Positions 23,710 to 34,798 of a stretch of DNA of 64,000 bases are shown here, one piece after another. Made by a program: the position numbers and the translations under genes. Positions within the stretch are counted from its first letter, which is position 1. Each line of letters opens with the position of its first letter. The notes below the pieces were generated by a model that saw nothing but the letters and a program-made list of their open reading frames with translations, was not told the origin of the DNA and ran no database searches. The stretch is from assembly GCA_026873275.1 (NCBI GenBank), contig JANTUC010000015.1, positions 1,116,001 to 1,180,000 on the forward strand, given 5' to 3'. This stretch comes from Pseudopithomyces maydicus (Eukaryota > Ascomycota > Dothideomycetes > Pleosporales > Didymosphaeriaceae).

Positions 23710-24866
23710 ATGGCCGCGTCTCAGAACGAGCATCAAAATAAAATGGCAAGTGGCAATGAAAGTGAGAATGGGAATGATAAAGCAGCCCAACACTTCCAGC
23801 TCAAAAAGGCACTGGGTCCAAATTTAGCCTACCTTACTACATCTATGGAAATCGGCATCGTAAAAGCCTTCATCGATTTCCACATCTTTGACAATATCCC
23901 CCCTCAATCCCGATTTCACACGCTGCCCTCGCAGCCGCTATTCAGGGCGAAAAGGAGCTCCTAGACCGCACGGTGCCTCTCCTCGTTGCAACGGGAATTC
24001 TGTCAGCACCAGAGAAAGAGCACGTCGCACATACGGAGCGAAGCCTCACGTATCTCACTGGACAACTCGGCGCAGGTATGGTGGTACACATGCACAATCT
24101 CTTTCTCCGGAGCATGGCTGTACTTCCCGAGTTTCTTGCTCAGCACGGCTTTCGCAGCCCAGCAGATGCACAAGTCACGCCATTTGGACTCGCCACAGGC
24201 AAGCCGAAGGAAAATGTTTACGAGATCATCGCAGGCGATACGAAGCTTAGTAAAGAGTTCGACTCATTTATCAGCCGGGTCTCAAAGGTTTTCCCCATGA
24301 CGGGGGTACACGATTTCTCGTGGATGAAGGAGATTGGCAGCAATGGAAAACGCATGCTATTTGTCGATATCGGCGGCTCGAATGGCCACGCTGTGCGCGA
24401 TGTCCTGGTGGACCATCCGTGGATGCAGCCGGAGCGCACAGCGGTGTTTGATCGCCCGGCTACCATTGAGACGACACGAGCAGCGGGTGACATGGATATC
24501 CGCGGCGTCCAGCTTCTCAGTGGAAACGCTATGCAGGGGCTTCCGAAGCAGATTGCGCATGCCGTAGCGTACCAATTGCGCCGCATTCTCAACGACTTTG
24601 CCGATGACAATGTCAGGCTGATGTGGAAAGTCCTAGAGAAAGCAGCACTGCCTGATACGCGCGTCTACGTGGTGGAAGAGCTGCTACAGGATAATAGGAA
24701 TGCATATGGCATCGCGCAGGATCTCTCGCTGTTGCTGGTGGGTGGAAAGCGCAGGAGTGCAGAGATGCATGCTGAGCTGGCGGACGAGGCAGGCTTCAGA
24801 TTGGCGAGAACGTACGCGGACACACACAATGACTGCGAGGTGCTCGAGTTTGTGGTCAGCGGCTGA
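23710..24866 (+). CDS. O-methyltransferase-fold protein of the cluster, frame broken
   Basis: Plant-type O-methyltransferase fold, about 385 codons, likely the tailoring gene of the cluster. The N-terminal part runs from ATG 23710 to about 23900 (MEIGIVKAFIDFHIFDNIPP). The rest runs in another frame to 24866 through LLDRTVPLLVATGIL, the SAM motif FVDIGGSNGH near residue 220 and VAYQLRRILNDFADDN. The two frames meet at a run of six C (23898-23903) that is one base short, so a sequencing error or a real frameshift. The usual catalytic His-Asp-Trp of this family (LRxxLHDW) reads Asn-Asp-Phe here, so methyl transfer by the normal general base is doubtful. Possible roles are N-methylation of a tetramic acid (as proposed for EqxD/Fsa4) or a non-methylating pericyclase like LepI. 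Activity cannot be decided from sequence. Confidence 0.82.
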
Positions 24867-27800
24867 AGTACAATATGCGGACTGAATAAGGTTTGGATAG
24901 CGCCACCGATCGACTGCAGATAGATGGGCCAGCGCATCACTGTGCGTTATCGGGTCCTCCCGTCGTTGGCGCCACGAGTGGGTCTACGAAGAAGACCGAA
25001 GAGTTACACCACAAGTAGTCCAATGAGCATCCCGAACCTGGCCCTTGAAACCATGCAAACATCCACCTCGGTGCTGTCTGGCACAGTAGCTCTCCACATG
25101 ATGACTCTGAGATCATGGTATTGTCATGCGAATCCTTCACTTCCTCCACTTACTTTGTCCCTTCGAATGTAAAACCTACCCATGACAATGGACCCGATAA
25201 ACTGCGGCCAGGGTGTGACTTGCTCCTTCAAGTTTAACCCCACTGCGTATTGACCTCATCAAAGATGCAATAACTTCTCTGGTGGTCCCATGCTAAGCTA
25301 CCACGAAATCTTGTCCACAGCGACTTAGTAACCACCAGGCTAGCCCCCGCCGCCCCCATTTCATCTGTTCATAGAACATGCACCCTTCCACTCGCATCTG
25401 TTGGTTTCTTTCCCAACCGTGCGAGGTCGGTGACGTAGTACCTTTAAGGGAGAGTATTACTGATATATGGCGCCAGACATATCCATTCACTGTTGGGTGT
25501 TCAACGCCTGCATTCGGGACTGATGTACATATCCAATCTAGCGTGAAAGCTCGAGAAGAAAATTGGGAAAACTATACCTGATTCCAATATCAAATTTAGA
25601 AGAGCATGGCTTTCGCATTCATCTTTTCTAGACATCCGGGATGGACGCGTTCATTAATAAAGTTGATCGCATTTTTGTTAAGAAAAGCCTATCTGCTGAC
25701 GCAATGTACCTCCCGCGACAGTAGTAGTCTTATGAAGCTGGGACTTCCGTTCCACGATATCGTTCAAAACTGATACGGCATCTTTTCGTGCGCTCTCGGG
25801 AAGTGCACATGCAACACACGTATCTGTAGATGCAGGTCTCTCTACTTCAACTTCGAAATCTTTGCGAGTGGTCACATATTCTCAATTCAGCTCGGCCGTA
25901 GCTAAATGATTTAGCAAACTGCTAGCCGCATCTGGGAAATAAATCTAAAACAACATGGTCATTCTCTAAAGAGAGGTATTTGCATGCTGATCTTAGCTTG
26001 ATACGAGTTGTTGACTCAGTGACGTATATGATATAGATCGGCTAAGATTCTTTATCATGCTTGAAAATTGCCTTGAAAAGTATCCCGTGATGATTGGTCG
26101 GGAGCTAACATTGTCGGTATTTTAAACCCCCCGTTGAAGGGGTCCCTCCGCTCATGTCTAATTGGTGACAACACCGGCCTTTCATTGCAACCCCCGAGCA
26201 CGGAAGAAGCTTAAAAAGCATCAAGGATGTTTAGGATAGCTGTTGAGGTTACTGTCCATCAAGGAACTGCAAGCGCTGAACGTTCGAGTCGAGCCGTGAT
26301 GGCACCTGTACATACCTTGATTACAGCCGTCAAAACAGGTACATGCGAGATTTCATGATAGTTTAGGCGCATTAGGTTTTATAATAACGTGGGTTTGGGA
26401 ATTCTGGAAGCACTTTGGATAAGTCGCGAAACAGACAACAACATCTTCGTCTGACTAATTCGATAAAACAAACAGCAACCATCTGTTAAAAGCTAAAACC
26501 TTTCTCTGTTAAAGAAAAATATATCGCTACTTAATTTTAAATTCAGCTAGATGATTTCTACTCGATAGGCTATCAGCTTACCGGCTCTTGTTATGAATTG
26601 GTTACAGGTACTACGTGGGGTGCATCCACCCCCGCCACTGGTGTGACGCTCATAAAACCAATTGACAACCTCCAAGACATTTCCAGGAAACTTTCGGCGA
26701 AAGAATGCGTTTCCGTACCGGTGTTTGCTCCGGATCTCGTTCCCGATACATCCAACGGCGGGTGTAGCAGAGATGGCGATCGACTATCACGCAGCCGGGG
26801 GCGGTTGTTAACCAGTGTTTCGCAACAATTAAGCCACCTTGGAGAGATCATTTCGGCTCATCATGATCGAAGATAGCATCAGTGTGCATGACCATGCCGG
26901 TGTTCGCAACTAAGCAGACCGTGGCCAGTGATGAGTTAAATCGCTGAGGATCTAGACAGATGGTGCCGACTTAGCTAAAGGCAAACCAGCCAAAGGCAAG
27001 CCAGATGCAACGTATCTATTCAACACATGAAGAAACTTCGAAAGGTAACATTAATTATGAAACAATGAATTCAGTCCAGGAGTATTCTGGGATGATAGCA
27101 GATTGTCGGCTAGCAGTGTATTCCTATCAATGGCATTGATAAGCCAATTTCTTGAGATGTTCGCGAAAAGTGGTATTGAAGCTAGTGAGAAACGCCAGTG
27201 TTGCATGAAGGGCCATCGGATACGCTTGAAGGTGTAGGGTCGGGTTACAGCATATACTATGTATTATGTGCGCATATCTGGGCACAAAAAGACGTCAGGT
27301 ACTGGTGCATTGCTCCCAAGGGGATGCGACGATATCCATTCTCAATAAGCTATGTGAAAGGTCCTAGCTGTTATGAAGTTTTATTATCTCTCTTTCTGCG
27401 GAGAAATTCTATTAGGATGGAACCTTGATAACGAATGACTTTCAAGCTTTCTCCTACAGAGTTATTGTTTTTGCATGAATCGCCAGCTCTTGATACTCTA
27501 TATTCAATGGCATGACTAAATGGAATGTTTTCACGCTTATCCTCAAAATATGCTCCCTAAAATTTGTACAGTTATTTTTGAGTACAATCAATAGTATTCG
27601 TTATCTATATGTTTCTCTATTTGATTATCGTTCTTAATGTTTCTCTTGCAGTGAGAAGTACAATTCTTCAATGACCTGGTTAGCTAGCCTTAAAATCTCG
27701 GAATTGCTAGAAAACTCCTAATATATGAGTAATCAGTGAAACCTACAAACTCCCTATCACCGTGACCAAGAGATTGCTCTCTTTTCCAGAATAAACATAT

Positions 27801-27953
27801 ATTTCCGCTGATTCTCCTTGTCAGGTAACCCTCTCCACGTGCTGTCTTGGCCACGAAGCACCTAGTTTCTTTTCCGCGCTCTTTTTTTCCTTTTGGGTCA
27901 AATCAAATTTGTTACCGGCAACCGATATTGCAACTTCCGACTTTAGGAGTGCA
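24867..27953. other. Gene-poor, partly AT-rich region
   Basis: About 3.1 kb with no supported gene. Short frames around 26590-26880 on both strands have no recognisable domain. AT-rich patches lie at about 26400-26580 and 27400-27820. Repeat copy B lies at about 26950. It may contain decayed mobile element sequence flanking the cluster. Confidence 0.5.
26950..27025. repeat. Dispersed repeat, copy B (rearranged)
   Basis: Shares gtgccgac, aaaggcaaaccag and ccagatgcaacgtat with copies A, C and D, but has an inner duplication (aaaggcaaaccagc then caaaggcaagccag). Confidence 0.5.
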
Positions 27954-28247
27954 ATGGAACCTACCATCACTAGTTCTTGTCTAGACATTGCCACTGGACG
28001 TACGGGCGTCATGAACGACAGTCGGGCTTCTGAAATCGCCGCAGAGTACAAGGGAGGCTCATCTAGACCGCCTAAGCATGTATCGCTCGACGAGCTGGTT
28101 GTACCTACGTCGAATACTGTACTGCCGCGGACTCCATCAACTCCTGGCTTTGACCTAGTCATTACCGATGGACTGGTTACCCCACCAAATTCGCCCACTA
28201 TAGGTACATTTGACATTGATGAACCCGGTTTGTACCATTCACACTAA
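27954..28247 (+). CDS. Small hypothetical protein
   Basis: Not recognised. A 97-aa open frame from ATG 27954 (gcaATGg), rich in Ser, Thr and Pro, with a regular C-terminal half (TPSTPGF, TPPNSPTIGTF, DEPGLYHSH). No signal peptide or membrane segment. The composition looks coding-like, but there is no domain or supporting intron. It lies alone in a gene-poor stretch, so it may be spurious. Confidence 0.3.
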   Translation: MEPTITSSCLDIATGRTGVMNDSRASEIAAEYKGGSSRPPKHVSLDELVVPTSNTVLPRTPSTPGFDLVITDGLVTPPNSPTIGTFDIDEPGLYHSH

Positions 28248-28858
28248 TGATGGGGTCGGTACAGCGTACCACGCGGCTCAGCAGACACATCGGAAGCTAG
28301 CTGCGATCCTGTTGAACCAGAAAAACATCGATTGCAAGAACTGATCGTTGGACAATCCATCGCTAAGAATTCTACTAGGTAAGGAATCATGCGATAGAAA
28401 GAAGCTTTGGAGATGTTGGAACGATACATACAGATAAAAAAGGTTAAATTGGATTAGCAAGTTTCCCAAACAATGCCGCGCCGACAGCCCCAGCAGATAT
28501 CGTACGGGTGCACGATTGTACCATACCCTCGCATGTATATGGGAGTTCTAGATAGATGAGATTTGCTTGGTTGGGATCTGCATGGCAAACTCAGGATTGT
28601 TAAGGTTTCCGGGTGTTGACGGACTATCCTGTCGGTGTTTCAATAAAATTAATCATCTCCCATCTTTGAGCATTGGTGACGGTCTTCAATACTCGTGAAA
28701 TGCTCCGAAATAATGATTCTGAATGAAAAAAAGACTCGCTTCCCACCTCAAGATCGAAGATTTCGATATTTCTCGTTCTCATGCTCACTCATACAGCCCC
28801 GTGAGCTTCATGTCACCTCACTACAGTAAAAGTTAGACCGCGAACATTCTTTGATGCC
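28248..28858. other. Intergenic, no gene supported
   Basis: About 600 bp with nothing recognisable beyond short frames. Confidence 0.5.
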
Positions 28859-29167
28859 TCAACCAGACGGCAGAAAGATTTTTCTTGTAGCCATTTCGTT
28901 GTCATGTATCTTTTTCTTTATTTCTGCGGCCTTCGCCCTTATCTCCTCAAGCGCCTCTTGAAATGCCTCCCATGTCTTTACCCTTCGCATTTTCTCATCA
29001 TCGTCCCACCCTTGAACTTTAGGCTTCGAAGATGGCCCCCAAAAACCTCCACGCACGATCGTGGTTCTGTGGACTTGTGGATCAGGAGGCTCGTACTGGA
29101 ACGGTGGCTGGGATGTTCGTGAAAGACTGGTGGATGTCGGATCGGCATGCTCAGTGCTCGGAAACAT
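28859..29167 (-). CDS. Hypothetical protein with charged coiled-coil end, possible 3' part of a broken gene
   Basis: Not recognised. From the ATG at 29167 the frame gives 102 aa: a Pro/Ser-rich first half (TSQPPFQYEPPDPQ), VRGGFWGPSSKPK, then a charged helix (EALEEIRAKAAEIKKKI) likely to form a coiled coil. The same frame is open upstream for another ~90 codons to about 29434, interrupted by a single TAG near 29242. That upstream part has no ATG at its start. It is either an independent small gene or the tail of a longer gene carrying a nonsense codon. Confidence 0.35.
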   Translation of the reverse strand: MFPSTEHADPTSTSLSRTSQPPFQYEPPDPQVHRTTIVRGGFWGPSSKPKVQGWDDDEKMRRVKTWEAFQEALEEIRAKAAEIKKKIHDNEMATRKIFLPSG

Positions 29168-29434
29168 CTGCAAGTTTGGTGTCTTAGGTAGAACTGTTGT
29201 TGGTCTAGTTTCACAAGTAGAATATCGAGTATCGTTTTTCTAGGTTTGCGGTTGCAATTGAGGTGGCACTCGATCGGGTGCAGGAAAACTTGTTGAAGCA
29301 TTCAGTACATGAGGAATGCTGTTCGACTGAAGACCCAGCCTGAAGCGGGTTATGAGTCGCAATTCCTGTCTCCTTATCTTCGGACTGGGACGTACTGCTG
29401 GGCCCGTGTTCGAACTCCTACAAATACAACCCAC

Positions 29435-31434
29435 CGAAAAGGACTCCTGTATATGTCCTTTTACCGTTTTTAGCAGATCCCCGTCTTATAGTTGTCTGTT
29501 CGCATACCAATTTGATGTCACTTGGGTGAAGCCACATGTGTTTTGATATTCTTCTCTCTTAGAATAACCAGATATCTCAACGGTAAGGAGATACCGATCA
29601 CGATTCTCGATAGCAGTCACTCATTCTTAGAAAAGACAAAACTAGAGTATTTGAGTCATACGATCGCTTTATACTTCTACGAATTATTGATAATCTGGAA
29701 CACACCGTAGATTAATTTTCCAAGATCCAGCAGGGAGAGAGACGGCGCATATCATTCTTTCACCTCCTCAATAATAATTGTAATTCAACTGGTGTCGGCA
29801 CATGCTATAAACATTTTACTGCCCTCACGTGCCTATTACTAAAGAGATTGAGTCTTTAACACTATTACTTCCGCATTGAAAAAACTGTTGTTTACTTCAC
29901 GTATCCTTGATTACTGAATATCATTTTTAGCACATTTTTCTTACTTCAAGATAGATGACGGTTTCTTTCGTATGGGCGAGGAATCTGAGCCAAAACATTA
30001 AGGCAGTTGTTCTACACCTGGAACAAGACAACCCATTATTCTTATCGTTAATCACCGCGCCATGCTACAAAGACTTTGGACCAATGTTGATGCCTGTGCC
30101 CTTCTCGATCTTCTGACGTCTGCATCATCGAGGTTGTTGAACAAAAGCAGGCTTATCTTCAACCACAAAAAGGCACAATAACGTAAGAGAAAGAGACAAT
30201 CCACAGTTCTTAATGTCATGGACACACGAAATATGACCAGCCGTGTGTATTCAAACGTTTTTTTACTAAGAACAGCAGCCTAGAGGGTCCTGGAAACGTG
30301 CATGGAACGATATATTCAACATTTGAGAACCGCCAGTGGTCCAGTTACGCTTGCCTTTACTAGAAACTCACACTTGGTATTTATTTTGCATTGCACAAAT
30401 ATTCTCAAAATAAAACTGAGATTAGCTTCGGGATAGTGGGTATTCCGCCAGGAAGCAGCACTGTGCTACTATAGCCATTATAGCAACAATGAGAGTGATT
30501 CATTCTAGGATAAAAACCCGTCCATAGGATCGGACGAGCCTCACTTGGCCCATATACTGACATATACAACTTCTTTGTGTCTCCATCAGTCCTGATGGCT
30601 TCACTCTACTGCGTCCGGTGAACTTCTGAGAAATTTCCCGGTTCAGAATAAAGAATGTAATTTAAAGGTCTCTAACCATACGTGCAGGCTGCTGCAGAAA
30701 TTCAATAGTGGTATTATCGGAGCTGAATGCTCTATGTTCCAGGAGTACTATCACATAATATTTTTCAAGTAGGTCCAAATCAAGAAGGGTGGGCTGAAGA
30801 CCATGCTACATGCCAAGCCGGACCCGAGTTCGGAGACCGATGCAGCACACCCGACCCAGCAGGTACCTCGAATAGTGTAGCCTGACTTGAACCATTCAGA
30901 GTCATGAGACTCAGCTAGATTCTTGTTTGGTTACATTGTCGTCTGAATGTTTTCTCTTTTGATTCCTCTCAGCTACAGCACATGGGCATATACCTAGGTA
31001 GTTATCAAATGCTAAGGCCATTACTCGGTATCGAGCCTGGAACAACCCCGATGTGTTCCCGTAACGTATGTCGTTCTCATTCGCTGTTAAGAGTGTGATC
31101 CTCGGTCTCATTGCGCAGACTGAGGTCATTGCCCCATGTGGTAAGTGACTACGACATCAATGTAGGGGAAAGCCAACGGAGCGGGTGAAAGTCTTGTCGT
31201 AAAGGAGCTCACCGCTGATCGAGGAGGATTTTTTGCCAAGTGGATTTCCAATATCTCGTACAATGTAATGTACGTAGTCAGATCGGAGTACGGTCAATCC
31301 TGGAGCTGAACAAAGGGCGGGTGAGGTATTGAAGCTACGAGGTAGTTATAAGAAGTATTCGCACCCATCTGTACAATTCATCACCACCGCAAAGTCCCTA
31401 CAATCTAACAGTGCGTAAAAGCCCTACACTCATC
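29435..31434. other. AT-rich gene-poor region
   Basis: About 2 kb with no frame of interest. Much of 29500-30450 is AT-rich and stop-dense on both strands, as in RIP-affected DNA. A GC-richer patch near 30780-30870 may be a relic of an older element. The end holds the promoter of the small secreted protein. Confidence 0.5.
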
Positions 31435-31889
31435 ATGTTCAACAACGCTCTACTAGCCTCCCTGGCTGCGTCGCTTTTCTTGTCTACTGGCTACGGCAGT
31501 CCCCTCATCACGGAAAAGGTCGGCACCGACGTAATTTCTGTCACTACCACGGAAAACCCTGCTGTTAGCTTTGGAACGTTCACTGATAGAGGATGTACTG
31601 GTGGCCAGCAAGTCTGGTCGAACCCGGATGATGGCTGCCATGGGCTTCCCGGACAAGGCATGCAGGTCTGGTGGATCGCGAATACGTGCCGCAGTAAGTT
31701 ATTTTCCTTGTAGATTGTCCATGCTCTACGGTTTTCTTCACATCAAAACGGCCCTGAGCTGACTGGTGTATTGCAGTCTTCATCTACAAGGGCGGAGATT
31801 GCTCAGCTTCATCCGGAGAGATCCAGGTATTCCCAGGGCAATGCCATGATATCGCTCAATATCACTCCATCAAAGCGTTTTGCCACTAG
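31435..31889 (+). CDS. Cysteine-rich small secreted protein
   Basis: Two exons (31435-31693, 31777-31889) join in phase to 123 aa. Residues 1 to about 21 (MFNNALLASLAASLFLSTGY) are a signal peptide. The mature part has six cysteines (DRGCTGG, DDGCHGL, NTCR, GDCSAS, GQCHD, FCH at the very end), enough for three disulfides. No known enzyme domain. Size, secretion and even Cys number match the general profile of fungal effector-like or antimicrobial small secreted proteins, but function cannot be named. The intron (GTAAGT...TTGCAG, 83 bp) is convincing and the stop falls right after the last Cys-His. It lies at the edge of the AT-rich region, a common setting for such genes. I choose ATG 31435, which directly gives the signal peptide. 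Confidence 0.75.
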
Positions 31890-32748
31890 AATAAGAAACT
31901 ATGCCCTCCTTTTCTTCGCCGGGTAGAATCGTAAGATGAGATCTGATTGACTAGAACAAGAGTTTGGGTATACAGATGCTTCGCTAAGAGTAAAAATCGA
32001 AGAGAATTGGTGGAGGGAACACTGTCTTTATTCGGAGAATAATTTTTCGTTTGTTTATCGCTTGTTTAGGTCAATATACATGCTGTTCCGGTATTGATTG
32101 TTTTACTACGCGTGAAAATGCTTCTATTAGCCTTGATAGGCGATTACTAGTGGGGCTTTCAAGTGATGGTAGTACCAGCAGCGATTTAAAGCTTTTTTCC
32201 ATCATGATTGATGGACAAGACAAGACTCGTAACCCCTAGTGTGCTGCTCAATCTTTTCGCTTACGTACACAAGATCCGTTCGGATCAAATCTACAGCGGC
32301 CATACGGCAATTCGATTACAACAAATTCATCATAGAGCTTTAGGGTTATGTTTCTGTTGATTTCAATACAGGTTCATTATAGCACTAGATCTTTAGTTTA
32401 ATTTGAAATCCGGATCTGCAATTTCGTGGTACTGTTGCGTCTGCTGTACCCAATCATGGTGGTGAAATCTATACTACCAGTGGCTGTATTTCTAGCTCGC
32501 TGAGTACTTGCCCTAGCTTTACTGGAAACGAAAAATCCGGTACTGTTATAATGTTCACCTTATAGATCATGCGAGGCTGTATTAAATGATCCCGCCGGTG
32601 CCGCAGCCCTGTTACGCGCGGTCGGTGGCAAATTTGGGCTTGTGTAACAATACACAGCCACGCTATGTCCACATGGCAGCCTTCTCGACACTTCGTAGAA
32701 CCTCCACAACCCCACTTTGGCCGCTTCAAACGGTTTTCGGTTCGCAGG
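31890..32748. other. Intergenic, no gene supported
   Basis: About 860 bp of low-complexity, moderately AT-rich sequence. The right end is GC-richer and should hold the promoter of the next gene. Confidence 0.5.
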
Positions 32749-34798
32749 ATGCCTATCACTTTTGGCTCCGTCGGTGATCTCATTGCCGCTGTGCAGGTTG
32801 CCTATAAGCTCATCGAAGTTCTTAGCGCTCAAAAGGGCGCACCACGCGAGTATCGAGATCTGGTAACTTATCTACAGCAATATCGCAGATTGTTGAACGG
32901 CGTACGATTATGAAACACCAATCTCCCACTGAGAAATCTCATACTAATAATTTTGCAGCTTCTCGCGTATTGGCAGACGCGCAGGTCTAGCGTGGAATTG
33001 GATGCGCTCTGTGCGATTCTTCTCCCAGTCATCCGGGAGTCACATGGAGAGATTGAGTCTTTGCTAGAGAGAATTTCGACCAAATATGGAGATGCTCTTA
33101 CCTCTCCCTCGAAGCGCAATCCAAACTGTGTGGTCAAGATGCTACAATGGCACTTGTTAGAACGAGACAGGATAGCTAGATTGCAGGAAATTCTTCCAAG
33201 AAATATAGACTTGATCTTGCTTGTTCAAAGCCAAGCTTCCCTGTAGGTGTGCGAACATTTTCTTTTTCTGGAATATCATCAGGCTAATCCGCTTGAATTA
33301 GGATCACGCAAGAGCACGACCAGATCTTGATCAACGAGAAGTTTAGCGCGTTAGAAGTCGCTGAAAAGCAAGCTGCGGCCGCCCTCAATGAAACTTTGGA
33401 GCGATTGGAATCAAAGGCGGATAGCCAAATAGAGGCATCTCGTTCCATCTCAAAGAGTATTGAGAATGTAACTGCAGCCATGTGAGTCGTTACAATTCCG
33501 ATAAATCAACAGACACTAATGACAATCGAAAAGTCAGCCAGTTCCTAGTTTAATGTCTGGTTTAACTACCCAGCTAGCAGATGTCTATGGAGAGCTGATG
33601 ATTCAGCGTACTCTCTACTCCACTCTCAATCCATATAGCCACAACTCGGCTATAATTGAGGATGCTCTAGGCTATGCCATCCAGATACCTCTGGACATTC
33701 TCGGATCATGGAATGTGGGTGAAATCCGTGATCTAAAAGCTTCCTCAATGACCTAAGACTATAGACCCTCCATTCGATTCTGCTAGATAAATTTGAAAAC
33801 AGGCCAGGTCGTAGTCTGGTGTTGCAACGTCGGTACGTCTTACGGGACGACTTAAATGGCACAGAACTGTGCCAGAAGAAGCCCCTCAGTCTGTTTACTA
33901 GACCGGGTCAAAAGATCAACATGTTCATTACTTGCCTCGGATACTTCTCCGAGAAGCAGCATCTGATGGCTTGTCCGCGGTGCACTCAATCCACGCTGCT
34001 TGCAAAAGGAACCAGCTTTTCATGGTAAGCGATACCAAATGCTCGGATGCAGTGGTGGAATTTGACACCCTTCGCAGTCTCAATACGAAATGTGGAATGG
34101 AGATTGAGCGTGTTGCAGACGCCGAGGCGGACGTCGCGCTGATCAAGGACAAGCACAACGACCGAGATGACCTCGCTCATTCGGAAGAGAAGTACGCTGA
34201 GATGCTCGATGGCGAAGATGTCCTTCTGGAATTCAACCAGTCAAAATCGTCGGAACCGTTCTGTCCGCGTGAGATGGAGGATGGCCCCGAGCTCTTCAAG
34301 CGAGTGCGCTTCCTTACTCGCTGGGAGTTTCGTGCTGAATCTCGAGGTGTGAAAGTGTATCGGACTCGTCAGTACTTCTGGTGGACATGCAAATGTCCTG
34401 AAGCAGATGCCATGATACATGCTATCGCTACCGCGGTTTCGCGCACGCTGTTATCCCCGGACATGTCGTATGAGAACTACGATGATTACACATGGAAAGA
34501 GTTTATCTGTGGGAGTCTGTTCTTTGTTGGCCCGTCGTTGCAGCAAACAAGGCCGGTTTTCTGGATATTCTCGATGAACAAAACTGTGCGAGATAGGTGG
34601 CGTAAGATATGCGAAGGAATCCCATGGATTAGAAATAATCCTCTCCTGTTCGTGGTCACGACCTGTCACGAAGTCTTCCATGAGTCTGTGAAGACAATAT
34701 GGAAATACGATCACGATAATCGCTATACGGCGAAGCAGCTGGTGGAGATGGGCGGAGAGATTCCAGTGCGGGCATACAAGGACGCACCCCTGTTCTAA
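32749..34798 (+). CDS. Fungal ubiquitin-like-domain protein with STAND-type N-terminus and zinc-ribbon-like motif
   Basis: Six exons (32749-32901, 32959-33242, 33302-33481, 33534-33714, 33765-34024, 34078-34798) join in phase to 592 aa. The N-terminus (MPITFGSVGDLIAAVQVAYK) resembles the helical N-terminal domains found before NACHT/STAND modules and in other fungal self-recognition proteins. A helical, coiled-coil-prone part follows to about residue 215. Next comes the ubiquitin-like domain common in these proteins (IIEDALGYAIQIP, YVLRDDLNGTELC, RPGQKINMFI), then CPRC and CLNTKC, a zinc-ribbon-like Cys set that is assembled only when the last intron is removed. The C-terminal ~200 residues are not recognised. 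No NTPase domain is present. By family context it may act in signalling or non-self recognition; this is inference. No broken frame. Confidence 0.8.

Noticed and set aside
26590..26880. Antiparallel 86 and 92 aa ORFs
   Set aside because: Shadow pair without domain or signals; possibly old mobile-element sequence.
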